In this document: positions 38,239-46,646 of the stretch, one piece after another
Layout: each line of letters opens with the position of its first letter
How positions within the stretch are numbered: position 1 is the stretch's first letter
NCBI RefSeq assembly: GCF_001426745.1
Contig: NZ_LMFI01000012.1
Location: 62,123 to 126,122, forward strand
Direction: 5' to 3'
Source of the DNA: Nocardioides sp. Root140
GTDB lineage: Bacteria; Actinomycetota; Actinomycetes; Propionibacteriales; Nocardioidaceae
Length of the DNA stretch: 64,000 nt
Program-made: the position numbers and the translations under genes
Notes under the pieces: model-generated
Seen by the model: the letters and a program-made list of their open reading frames with translations, nothing else
Told to the model about the DNA's origin: nothing
Database searches by the model: none

Positions 38239-39594
38239 TCAGGTGCGACGCAGGCTGGCCTTCGCCACGCCGATGTTCACCACGACGGTCTGGTCGCCGA
38301 GCACGGTCACCCGAAGGGCCGTGACGGTGATGCCGGTCTTGGTGGTCGACTTCACCATCGACTGGATCTTGACCAGCCCGCCGATGTCGAGCGTCTGGCC
38401 GGGGACCGGAACCTTGTAGGCCTTGCCACCGAAGGTGATCGAGGCGACCGAGCTTCCGGCTGTGCTCTTGGCGATGCGGCCCTTGGCGGAGCGCGCCACG
38501 TTGGCACGGGCCACGACGCCCTTGACCTGCAGGCTGGAGTCGCCGACGCCCAGCTTGATGTCGGCCAGTGCGGCCTCGGTCCAGGCCTTGGCGCGGCCAC
38601 GGCTCTGCTGCACGCCGTACACCCGGGCCTGGGCGACACCGGCGACGACGGCGTTCAGGTTCAGCAGGTTGGCGCCGACCGTCGCGCTCTTGCGGACCAC
38701 GCCGCGAGTGCCCTCACAGGGAATGGAGCGCTCGGAGATCGGACCCGCGGTGACCACACCGCCGAGCACCTTGGCCTCGAGGACCCGGGCGTTGCCGGCC
38801 ATCACGGCTGACGGGACGTCGTCGCTGATCTGGGCGAAGGAGCGACCGATGGTCACGTTGACGTCGTCGGATCCGCCGGCGTGGCCGTCGAGACCGAAGA
38901 GCGTGACGTTCAACGCCACGGCGTTGGCGAACGCGTGGTGGGCGTAGGCCGCCTTGCGCGTCTTGCCGAGCCGGATGACGCCGAGACCGGGGAGCGTGAG
39001 CTCGTTGCCGGTGGCCTTCTGCAGCTGCTTGATCAGGTCGCCGACGCCGGCGCCGACCTGGTTCAGGATGTCGTCGAGCGGCGTGCCGGTGTTGGCGGCG
39101 ATGTCGACCGAGCTGAACGACGCGCTGGTGCCGAACCTGCCGGACCGGGCGTGGGCGTCGGCCGTGGTGGAGAGACCGGTGATGCTGAGGTTCAGCCCGT
39201 CGGCAGCGCCGAGACGGACCGAGGCGACCCGGTTGGTGCTGCGCATGCCGACGGTCCTGCCGGACTTGTAGGTGCGGCTGCGGCTGGCCACGGCGCCGAC
39301 CTTGAGCACGGGGCTCGGGTTCGGCACGTTGGCGGCGGCGACGCTGCGGTCACGGATGATGCCGGTACGGCGGGTGCAGCCCAGCCAGGAGTAGGCGGTC
39401 GGCGACGACGAGACGCCGGCGAGGCCGACGTTCGCGTAGGTGCCGTAGGCCCAGCCCTGGAACGCGTAGTTCGTGATGGTCGTCGCGGCCGCGGCGGGTG
39501 CCGCGTTCGCGCTGCCGGCAAGGCCGAGCGCACCGACCATGGCCACTGCCGTGGCCGTTGAAGCAGCGAGAATACGCCGCACTGAAGTCTTCAC
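38239..39594 (-). CDS. Secreted choice-of-anchor-P-like protein
   Basis: A 451-residue exported protein. The signal peptide (VKTSVRRILAASTATAVAMV, ending ANA near 33) is followed by a Ser/Thr/Gly/Ala-rich beta repeat body: WAYGTYANVGLAGVSSSPTA, then LGCTRRTGI and two similar halves. This layout is that of the choice-of-anchor P family. No LPxTG or C-terminal helix is visible, so the protein is either released or held by another protein. The start GTG at 39594 has GGGGAG seven bases upstream. MtrA-like repeats lie about 170-200 bases upstream. Confidence 0.75.
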   Translation of the reverse strand: MKTSVRRILAASTATAVAMVGALGLAGSANAAPAAAATTITNYAFQGWAYGTYANVGLAGVSSSPTAYSWLGCTRRTGIIRDRSVAAANVPNPSPVLKVGAVASRSRTYKSGRTVGMRSTNRVASVRLGAADGLNLSITGLSTTADAHARSGRFGTSASFSSVDIAANTGTPLDDILNQVGAGVGDLIKQLQKATGNELTLPGLGVIRLGKTRKAAYAHHAFANAVALNVTLFGLDGHAGGSDDVNVTIGRSFAQISDDVPSAVMAGNARVLEAKVLGGVVTAGPISERSIPCEGTRGVVRKSATVGANLLNLNAVVAGVAQARVYGVQQSRGRAKAWTEAALADIKLGVGDSSLQVKGVVARANVARSAKGRIAKSTAGSSVASITFGGKAYKVPVPGQTLDIGGLVKIQSMVKSTTKTGITVTALRVTVLGDQTVVVNIGVAKASLRRT

Positions 39595-39763
39595 AGGTTG
39601 TCTCCCCAAAACGATAAATAGTGGTCCGAGACCGCCTATGTCAGCTCCCGATGAAAGGTCTCACCGGATGCAACGAGAGGCAGTCCACTTCGTTACGTGG
39701 AAATCTTCCCCAAAATTGGGCAAACCCGCTGGAGAATGGCGAGATTGCCCGGCATTCGGATGG

Positions 39764-39790
39764 TTCACACCAGTCACACGGGTCACGAAA
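39764..39790. promoter_or_regulatory. Triple MtrA-like 9-bp direct repeat
   Basis: TTCACACCA, GTCACACGG and GTCACGAAA lie in exact 9-base register, matching the direct-repeat MtrA box of mycobacteria (GTCACAgcg). They are in the 247-base gap between the secreted-protein gene and the tRNA. MtrA controls wall and division genes, which would suit the secreted protein; the distance to its start is rather long. Confidence 0.4.
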
Positions 39791-39795
39791 TGCCG

Positions 39796-39823
39796 ACAAC
39801 CCCGCACGTTCGGGCGGGGTTGT
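39796..39823 (-). terminator. Terminator of tRNA-Arg
   Basis: ACAACCCCGC (39796-39805) and GCGGGGTTGT (39814-39823) are exact inverse copies with an eight-base loop, 19 bases past the 3' end of the tRNA. Confidence 0.8.
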
Positions 39824-39841
39824 GGTGGTGATTCGGTCGAG

Positions 39842-39914
39842 CGCCTCCGGCAGGATTCGAACCTGCGGCACCTGGTACCGGAAACCAGTGCTCTATCCCC
39901 TGAGCTACGGAGGC
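39842..39914 (-). tRNA. tRNA-Arg (anticodon CCG)
   Basis: On the minus strand the acceptor stem GCCTCCG pairs with CGGAGGC, with discriminator G. The D arm is GCTC/GAGC. The anticodon arm CTGGT/ACCAG encloses the loop TTCCGGT, giving CCG for the CGG arginine codon. The T arm is GCAGG-TTCGAAT-CCTGC. CCA is not encoded. The gene lies 81 bases from, and divergent to, argS, the synthetase that charges it. Confidence 0.97.
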
Positions 39915-39995
39915 ATGCGCGTCGCAGCGCGCTGCCGAAGACTACCGGTCGATACTCGCTGACGTGAAACCGAGGTCCGCCGATAGGCTTACCGG

Positions 39996-41651
39996 GTGAC
40001 TCCCGAACAGCTCTCCACCGCAGTCGTCGATGCCCTTGCCTCGTTGGTCGACCAGGGCGCGCTCGCCCTGCCCGACGGCGTTCCCTCCGAGGTGACGATC
40101 GAGCGGCCGCGACAGAAGGGCCACGGGGACTACGCCACCAACGTCGCCCTCCAGCTCGCCAAGAAGGCTGGCACGAATCCGCGCGCCCTCGCCGAGCTGG
40201 TGGCGGAGAAGCTGACTGCCGCCGACGGTGTCGCCGAGGTCGAGATCGCCGGTCCCGGCTTCCTCAACATCACGGTCGACGCGGGCGCCCAGGGCCGGCT
40301 CGCCGCCGAGGTCGTGGCCGCCGGGTCATCGTACGGCGCCTCCGACGCGTTCGCCGGCGAGAAGATCAACCTCGAGTTCGTCTCGGCCAACCCCACGGGT
40401 CCGTTGCACATCGGTGCCGTGCGTTGGGCTGCCGTCGGTGACGCGCTCGGCCGAATCTTCACGATGACCGGCGCCGAGGTCACCCGGGAGTACTACTTCA
40501 ACGACCACGGCGGCCAGATCGACAGGTTCAGCAACTCGTTGCTGGCCAGCGCCAAGGGGGAGCCGGCCCCCGAGGACGGCTACGGCGGCGAGTACATCCA
40601 GGACATCGCCGCAGCGATCGTCGCGCAGGAGCCCGACGTCCTCGAGCTCGGCGACGACGAGGCGCGCGAGGTCTTCCGCCGGATCGGCGTCGAGATGATG
40701 TTCGACGAGATCAAGAAGTCGCTGCGCGACTTCCGCGTCGACTTCGACGTCTACTTCCACGAGGACAACCTGCACAAGAGCGGTGCCGTCGCGAAGGCGG
40801 TCGAGCGGCTCACCGAGCTCGGCAACACCTACGAGAAGGACAACGCGCTCTGGCTCGCCACCGAGAAGTTCGGTGACGACAAGGACCGCGTGATCATCAA
40901 GTCCGACGGCAACGGCGCCTACCTGTCCGGCGACCTGGCCTACTACCTCGACAAGAGGGAGCGGGGCTTCGACCGCTGCTTCATCATGCTCGGCGCCGAC
41001 CACCACGGCTACGTGGGCCGCATGAACGCCATGTGTGCCGCATTCGGCGACGAGCCGGGCAAGAACCTCGAGATCCTGATCGGCCAGATGGTCAACCTGC
41101 TCCGCGACGGCCAGCCGCTGCGGATGTCCAAGCGTGCCGGGACGGTCGTCACCATCGACGACCTGGTCGGCGCGATCGGTGTCGACGCCAGCCGCTACGC
41201 ACTGGCCCGCTACCACTCGGACTCGCCCATCGACATCGACCTCGACCTGTGGGCGAAGGCAACCAACGACAACCCGGTCTTCACCGTGCAGTACGCCCAC
41301 GCACGGGTGGCGAGCCTGCTGCGCAACGCGGCCGACCTCGACGTCGTGGCGGCGTCGCACCCCGAGCTCCTGGTCCACGAGAAGGAGGGCGTGCTGCTGC
41401 GCTCCCTCGCGGAGTTCCCGCGCGTGGTCAAGGCGGCCGCCGAGCTGCGCGAACCGCACCGGGTCGCGCGCTACCTCGAGGACCTCGCCGGCGTCTACCA
41501 CCGGTTCTACGACAGCTGCCGGGTGCTGCCCCGCGGCGACGAGGAGACCACGGACCTGCACCGGGCGCGGCTGTTGCTCGTCGACGCGACCCGGACCGTG
41601 CTGGCCAACGGCCTCGCCCTCCTGGGCGTCTCCGCGCCCGAGAGGATGTGA
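39996..41651 (+). CDS. argS: Arginyl-tRNA synthetase
   Basis: A 551-residue class I synthetase. The N-terminal Add1 domain (about 1-110) is followed by the HIGH motif in ANPTGPLHIGAVRWA, the KMSKS equivalent LRMSKRAGTVV and a C-terminal anticodon domain (YAHARVASLLRNA, then FYDSCRVLP). The start is GTG at 39996. It heads the conserved argS-lysA-hom-thrC-thrB-rho order; lysA follows after six bases. Confidence 0.96.
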   Translation: MTPEQLSTAVVDALASLVDQGALALPDGVPSEVTIERPRQKGHGDYATNVALQLAKKAGTNPRALAELVAEKLTAADGVAEVEIAGPGFLNITVDAGAQGRLAAEVVAAGSSYGASDAFAGEKINLEFVSANPTGPLHIGAVRWAAVGDALGRIFTMTGAEVTREYYFNDHGGQIDRFSNSLLASAKGEPAPEDGYGGEYIQDIAAAIVAQEPDVLELGDDEAREVFRRIGVEMMFDEIKKSLRDFRVDFDVYFHEDNLHKSGAVAKAVERLTELGNTYEKDNALWLATEKFGDDKDRVIIKSDGNGAYLSGDLAYYLDKRERGFDRCFIMLGADHHGYVGRMNAMCAAFGDEPGKNLEILIGQMVNLLRDGQPLRMSKRAGTVVTIDDLVGAIGVDASRYALARYHSDSPIDIDLDLWAKATNDNPVFTVQYAHARVASLLRNAADLDVVAASHPELLVHEKEGVLLRSLAEFPRVVKAAAELREPHRVARYLEDLAGVYHRFYDSCRVLPRGDEETTDLHRARLLLVDATRTVLANGLALLGVSAPERM

Positions 41652-41657
41652 TCCGGA

Positions 41658-43106
41658 GTGCCTACCGCCCACCCCTCCGGCTGGGCCCACGCTGACGGTG
41701 CCCTCCGGGGACCCCACTGGTTGCGTGAGCCCGACGACGCCAACGCCCTGGTCGGCCAGCTCTGGTCGTCGACCGCGCACAAGAACGACGACGGTGCGCT
41801 GGTCGTCGGGGGAGTGGACCTCCGTGACCTCGTCGCCGAGCACGGCTCACCGGCGTACGTCCTCGACGAGGACGACTTCCGCGGCCGGGCGCGCGCCTTC
41901 CGTGACGCGTTCTCGGCGTACGACGTCTACTACGCCGGCAAGGCGTTCCTCTGCACGACGATCGCCTCGTGGATCGCCGAGGAGGGTCTGTGCCTCGACG
42001 TGTGCTCCAACAGTGAGCTGACCGTCGCCCTGCGTGGTGGCGTGGACCCGTCGCGCATCGGCTACCACGGCAACAACAAGACCACCGCCGAGCTGCGGCG
42101 TGCGATCCAGGCCGATGTGGGCCGCATCGTGGTCGACTCCCTCCACGAGATCGAGCGGCTCGAGGCGATCACGGCTGGTCTCGAGGTGGGACGTGCCTCC
42201 TCGACCGGGGGGTCGGTGAAGGTGATGCTGCGGGTGACCGCGGGCGTCGAGGCGCACACCCACGAATACATCGCCACTGCCCACGAGGACCAGAAGTTCG
42301 GCTTCTCGATCACCTCGGGCGACGCCTTCGAGGCCGTACGCCGCGTGCTCGCCGCGCCGGGCCTCGAGCTCCTGGGGCTGCACAGCCACATCGGCAGTCA
42401 GATCTTCGACTCCTCGGGCTTCGAGGTGGCCGCCCGACGGGTGCTGGCGCTGCACGCCCGGGTCTCCGAGGAGCTGTCGGTCGACATGCCCGAGATGGAC
42501 CTCGGCGGGGGCTTCGGCATCGCCTACACCACCCAGGACGACCCGTCCGACCCGGCGCAGCTGGCCACCGAGATGAGCAAGATCGTGGAGCACGAGTGCC
42601 GCGCGCTCGGCATCGAGGAGCCGCGCCTCTCGATCGAGCCCGGTCGGGCCATCGTCGGGCCGAGCGTGTGCACGGTCTATGAGGTCGGAACGGTGAAGGA
42701 GGTCGCCCTCGACGGCGGCGCGCGACGGGTCTACGTCAGCGTCGACGGCGGCATGAGCGACAACATCCGCACCGCCCTCTACGACGCCGACTACTCGTGC
42801 ACGCTGGCCTCACGCGTCTCGGAGGCGCCCGCCGTCCTGGCCCGCGTGGTCGGCAAGCACTGCGAGGCCGGCGACATCGTGGTCAAGGACGAGTTCCTCC
42901 CGGGCGACGTACGCCCCGGAGACCTCGTCGCGGTGCCCGGCACCGGCGCCTACTGCCGCTCGATGGCCAGCAACTACAACCATGCGCTGCGCCCGCCGGT
43001 GATCGCTGTACGGGACGGCGTCACGCGCGTCGTCGTTCGGCGAGAGACTGAGGACGATCTTCTGGCCACCGACGTGGCACCCCGACGTGATGGAGCAAGC
43101 AGTTGA
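41658..43106 (+). CDS. lysA: Diaminopimelate decarboxylase
   Basis: A 482-residue fold-III PLP enzyme making lysine from meso-diaminopimelate. The PLP lysine is in YYAGKAFLC; the phosphate-binding glycines are DLGGGFGIAYT; EPGRAIVGPS and the late HCEAGDIV (Cys/Asp across the dimer) are present. The N-terminal 30 residues (WAHADGALRGPHWL) are typical of actinobacterial forms. The start GTG at 41658 is inside a GGAG-rich context. The stop overlaps the hom start. Confidence 0.95.
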   Translation: MPTAHPSGWAHADGALRGPHWLREPDDANALVGQLWSSTAHKNDDGALVVGGVDLRDLVAEHGSPAYVLDEDDFRGRARAFRDAFSAYDVYYAGKAFLCTTIASWIAEEGLCLDVCSNSELTVALRGGVDPSRIGYHGNNKTTAELRRAIQADVGRIVVDSLHEIERLEAITAGLEVGRASSTGGSVKVMLRVTAGVEAHTHEYIATAHEDQKFGFSITSGDAFEAVRRVLAAPGLELLGLHSHIGSQIFDSSGFEVAARRVLALHARVSEELSVDMPEMDLGGGFGIAYTTQDDPSDPAQLATEMSKIVEHECRALGIEEPRLSIEPGRAIVGPSVCTVYEVGTVKEVALDGGARRVYVSVDGGMSDNIRTALYDADYSCTLASRVSEAPAVLARVVGKHCEAGDIVVKDEFLPGDVRPGDLVAVPGTGAYCRSMASNYNHALRPPVIAVRDGVTRVVVRRETEDDLLATDVAPRRDGASS

Positions 43107-44401
43107 GTGAGGCTGGCAAGCGGCTGAAGGTCGCAGTCCTGGGATGCGGTTCGGTCGGCTCACAGGTGGTGCGGTTGCTCACCGAGCAGTCCGACGACCT
43201 GGCCGCGCGGATCGGTGCGCCGGTCGACCTGGTCGGCGTCGCCGTACGCCGCCTCGACGCGACCCGCGAGGTCGAGGTGCCCGAGGGACTGCTCACCACC
43301 GACGCCGACGCGCTGCTCGCCCGGGGCGACCTCGACCTGGTGGTCGAGGTGATCGGTGGCATCGAGCCGGCCCGGTCGCTGATCCTGACCGCGCTCGAGA
43401 ACGGCGCCTCGGTCGTCACGGCCAACAAGGCGCTGCTCGCCGAAGACGGGCCGACGCTCTTCGAGGCCGCGGCCAAGGCGGGGCGCGACCTCTACTACGA
43501 GGCGGCCGTCGCCGGCGCGATCCCGATCCTGCGGCCGCTGCGTGAGTCGCTGGCCGGTGACAAGGTCACCCGCGTGCTCGGCATCGTCAACGGCACCACC
43601 AACTTCATCCTCGACAAGATGGACACCTCGGGTGCCGGCTTCGGCGAGGCGCTCGAGGAGGCCCAGGAGCTCGGGTACGCCGAGGCCGACCCGACCGCCG
43701 ACGTCGAGGGCTTCGACGCCGCAGCGAAGGCCGCCATCCTGGCCAGCATCGCGTTCCACACCCGGGTCACCGCCGACGACGTCTACCGTGAGGGCATCTC
43801 CGAGGTGACCGCCGCCGACGTGCAGTCGGCCCGCGAGATGAAGTGCGTGGTCAAGCTGCTGGCGATCTGCGAGCTCAAGGACGACGCTGTCTCGGCGCGC
43901 GTGCACCCGGCGATGATCCCGCTCACCCACCCGCTGGCGTCGGTGCGTGAGGCCTACAACGCGGTCTTCGTCGAGTCCGAGGCGGCCGGTCAGCTGATGT
44001 TCTACGGCCCCGGCGCCGGCGGCTCACCGACCGCGTCGGCGGTGCTCGGTGACCTCGTCACCGCGGCCCGCAACCGTCTCGGCGGAACGCGCGGCGCGGG
44101 GGAGTCGGCGTACGCCGATCGTGTCGTGCTGCCCATGGGCGAGACGATCACGCGCTACCACGTGGCGCTCGACGTCCAGGACCGCGCGGGTGTGCTGGCG
44201 GCTGTTGCGCTCGCCTTCGCCGAGCACGACGTGTCGATCCAGACCGTCCGCCAGGAAGGCCGCGGCGCCGACGCACAGCTCGTCGTGGTTTCCCACAGGG
44301 CGACCGACGCCCAACTCAGCGCCACCGTCGAGCACCTGCGGGGCATGGACATGGTTCGCGAGGTCACCTCGGTGATGCGCGTGGAAGGTGAATCAGAGTG
44401 A
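43103..44401 (+). CDS. hom: Homoserine dehydrogenase
   Basis: A 432-residue enzyme reducing aspartate semialdehyde to homoserine. N-terminal NAD(P) motif AVLGCGSVGSQVVRLL, the catalytic region GIVNGTTNFILDKM and EADPTADVEGFDAAAK are complete, and a C-terminal ACT domain (about 350-425, VALDVQDRAGVLAAVALAF) implies feedback by threonine. It begins with TTG inside the lysA stop (TTGA), a rare start that couples it to lysA, and ends with a GTGA overlap into thrC. Confidence 0.95.
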   Translation: MSEAGKRLKVAVLGCGSVGSQVVRLLTEQSDDLAARIGAPVDLVGVAVRRLDATREVEVPEGLLTTDADALLARGDLDLVVEVIGGIEPARSLILTALENGASVVTANKALLAEDGPTLFEAAAKAGRDLYYEAAVAGAIPILRPLRESLAGDKVTRVLGIVNGTTNFILDKMDTSGAGFGEALEEAQELGYAEADPTADVEGFDAAAKAAILASIAFHTRVTADDVYREGISEVTAADVQSAREMKCVVKLLAICELKDDAVSARVHPAMIPLTHPLASVREAYNAVFVESEAAGQLMFYGPGAGGSPTASAVLGDLVTAARNRLGGTRGAGESAYADRVVLPMGETITRYHVALDVQDRAGVLAAVALAFAEHDVSIQTVRQEGRGADAQLVVVSHRATDAQLSATVEHLRGMDMVREVTSVMRVEGESE

Positions 44402-45465
44402 GCACGCACCAGTGGCGCGGCGTCGTCGAGGAGTACCGCGACCGCCTCGACATCCCCGAGGGCACCCCGGCCATCACCCTGCGTGAGGGCGGCACCCCGC
44501 TGGTCTCCTCCGGATGGCTCTCGGGCCTCACCGGCGCCGAGGTGTGGCTCAAGGTCGAGGGTGACAACCCCACCGGCTCGTTCAAGGACCGCGGCATGAC
44601 CGCGGCGATCTCCGTGGCGGTGCACGAGGGCGCCAAGGCCGTGGTGTGCGCCTCGACCGGCAACACGTCGGCGTCGATGGCGGCCTACGCGGCCAAGGCC
44701 GGCATCAAGCCGCTCGTGCTCGTGCCCGATGGCAAGATCGCGGCCGGCAAGATGGCCCAGGCGATCGTGCACGGCGCGCAGGTCATCATGGTGCGCGGCA
44801 ACTTCGACGACTGCCTGGCGATCGCCCGCGGCCTGTCCGAGAAGTACCCCGTCGCGTTGGTGAACTCGGTCAACCCGATCCGCCTGCAGGGCCAGAAGAC
44901 CGCGTCGTTCGAGATCGTCGACTTCCTCGGCGAGGCCCCCGACCTGCACTTCCTGCCGGTCGGGAACGCCGGCAACATCTCGGCGTACTGGCTCGGCTAC
45001 ACCGAGTACGTCGCCTCCGGTGACGCCACTCGGCTGCCCGTGATGCGTGGCTTCCAGGCCGAGGGTGCCGCACCCCTGGTGACCGGAGAGCCGTTCCCGA
45101 ACCCCGAGACCAAGGCCACCGCCATCCGGGTCGGCAACCCCGCCTCGTGGACCCTGGCCGTCGACGCCGCCACCGAGTCGGGCGGCGGGTTCACCTCGCT
45201 GACCGACGAGGAGATCCTGGCCGCCCAGAAGGCGCTGGCCTCCAGCGACGGCGTCTTCGTCGAACCGGCCTCGGCAGCCGGTGTGGCTGGTCTGCTGAAG
45301 GCGCACGTCGGTGGCGAGGACTTCACCGGCAAGACGATCGTCATCACCGTGACCGGCCACGGGCTCAAGGACACCGCGACCGCACTCGAGGGGTTCGGCG
45401 ACCTCGTCGACAACGTGGTCGACCCCGACGTCGAGTCCGCGGCGGCGGCGGCCGGTCTCGCCTGA
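44398..45465 (+). CDS. thrC: Threonine synthase
   Basis: A 355-residue fold-II PLP enzyme converting O-phosphohomoserine to threonine. The PLP lysine is in NPTGSFKDRGMTAAIS, and ASTGNTSASMAAYAAKAG and PVGNAGNISAYWLG form the phosphate and ring pockets. It is the short actinobacterial type without the long N-terminal domain. It overlaps hom by four bases, and thrB follows after one. Confidence 0.95.
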   Translation: MSTHQWRGVVEEYRDRLDIPEGTPAITLREGGTPLVSSGWLSGLTGAEVWLKVEGDNPTGSFKDRGMTAAISVAVHEGAKAVVCASTGNTSASMAAYAAKAGIKPLVLVPDGKIAAGKMAQAIVHGAQVIMVRGNFDDCLAIARGLSEKYPVALVNSVNPIRLQGQKTASFEIVDFLGEAPDLHFLPVGNAGNISAYWLGYTEYVASGDATRLPVMRGFQAEGAAPLVTGEPFPNPETKATAIRVGNPASWTLAVDAATESGGGFTSLTDEEILAAQKALASSDGVFVEPASAAGVAGLLKAHVGGEDFTGKTIVITVTGHGLKDTATALEGFGDLVDNVVDPDVESAAAAAGLA

Positions 45466-45466
45466 C

Positions 45467-46396
45467 ATGGCGCGATTCGTCGACGGCCCGGTCACGGTCT
45501 CGGTGCCGGCGACCTCGGCCAACCTCGGACCGGGCTTCGACTCGCTCGGCCTGGCCCTCTCGTTGCGCGACGAGCTCACCGGCACGGTGACCGGCTCCGG
45601 CCTGCGCATCGACGTCGAGGGTGCCGGTGCGGACGACGTACCCCGCGACGAGTCGCACCTGGTGGTGCGTGCGATGCGGGCTGCGTTCGGTCTGATGAAC
45701 GCCGAACCTCCGGGCCTGTCGTTGAGCTGCGTCAACCGCATCCCGCACGCGCGCGGCCTGGGCTCGTCATCTGCCGCCATCGTCGGGGGCCTCGCCCTGG
45801 CCCGCGGCCTCGTCGCCGGCGGGCAGCTGCTGCTCGACGACGACGCGATGTTCCGCCTCGCGGCGGAGATCGAGGGGCACCCCGACAACGTGGCGCCTGC
45901 GCTCTACGGGGGCTTCGTGATTTCGGGACGTGAGGCGAACGACTTCTACGCCGCCGGGTCGGTCGTCGACCCGCGCATCTCGGCGGTGGTCTTCATCCCG
46001 TCCACCCCCGTCTCGACCGAGGCCGCCCGGGGCCTGCTGCCCGACGTCGTCCCGCACGCCGACGCTGCGGCGAACTCCGGACGTACGGCGCTGCTGGTCG
46101 CGGCCCTGGCCCGACGTCCGGACCTGCTGCACCTGGCCACCCGCGACTACCTGCACCAGTCCTACCGGACGCCCGCGATGCCGCAGTCCTTGGCGCTGGT
46201 CGAGGCCCTGCGCGGCCAGGAGCACCCGGCGATCGTCTCGGGGGCGGGGCCGACCGTCCTGGCGTTCACCGACGGCCCGGTGCACCCGGTGGCGGGCTGG
46301 TCGACCGGCCCCGAGTCCCTGATGGCGCAGTGCCCTGAGGGCTGGACGACGCTTCACCTCGAGGTCGACACGCACGGGGTTGTCGTCACCAGTTGA
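45467..46396 (+). CDS. thrB: Homoserine kinase
   Basis: A 309-residue GHMP kinase that makes the substrate of ThrC. Motif 1 is PATSANLGPGFDSLGLAL, motif 2 is HARGLGSSSAAIVGGLALA (ATP loop), and motif 3 is IVSGAGPTVLAF. It closes the lysA-hom-thrC-thrB unit and is followed by a 250-base leader before rho with no clear terminator. Confidence 0.95.
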   Translation: MARFVDGPVTVSVPATSANLGPGFDSLGLALSLRDELTGTVTGSGLRIDVEGAGADDVPRDESHLVVRAMRAAFGLMNAEPPGLSLSCVNRIPHARGLGSSSAAIVGGLALARGLVAGGQLLLDDDAMFRLAAEIEGHPDNVAPALYGGFVISGREANDFYAAGSVVDPRISAVVFIPSTPVSTEAARGLLPDVVPHADAAANSGRTALLVAALARRPDLLHLATRDYLHQSYRTPAMPQSLALVEALRGQEHPAIVSGAGPTVLAFTDGPVHPVAGWSTGPESLMAQCPEGWTTLHLEVDTHGVVVTS

Positions 46397-46444
46397 CCCC
46401 ACGCCGACGCGTACGACGGGTGCGCAGTGAGGGCGGTCACCTGG

Positions 46445-46453
46445 TGTTACTCT
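46445..46453 (+). promoter_or_regulatory. Extended -10 promoter element upstream of rho
   Basis: TGT-TACTCT fits an extended -10 (TGn-TAnnnT) about 195 bases before the rho start. The following leader (46460-46640) is long enough for the autogenous control known for rho genes; I see no strong terminator hairpin in it. Confidence 0.4.
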
Positions 46454-46646
46454 GGTCGGGCGCCACGATCATCAGGCGCTCGCACTCCCTCTGGGTTCGC
46501 CCGGCGCGGTGCACCCTCCTCCTCGTCATGTCGCAGTCGGCGACCGTCACCTCGGTGTGACTCGCGACCGGGCGCGACGAGGCACATACACGAGAAGCCG
46601 TCGGCACTCGAGCCGGAACGGCACAGATACGTGGGAAGGACCTCAC

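Noticed and set aside
46397..46646. Riboswitch in the rho leader
   Set aside because: No conserved aptamer pattern that I can recognise; autogenous Rho control would not need one.
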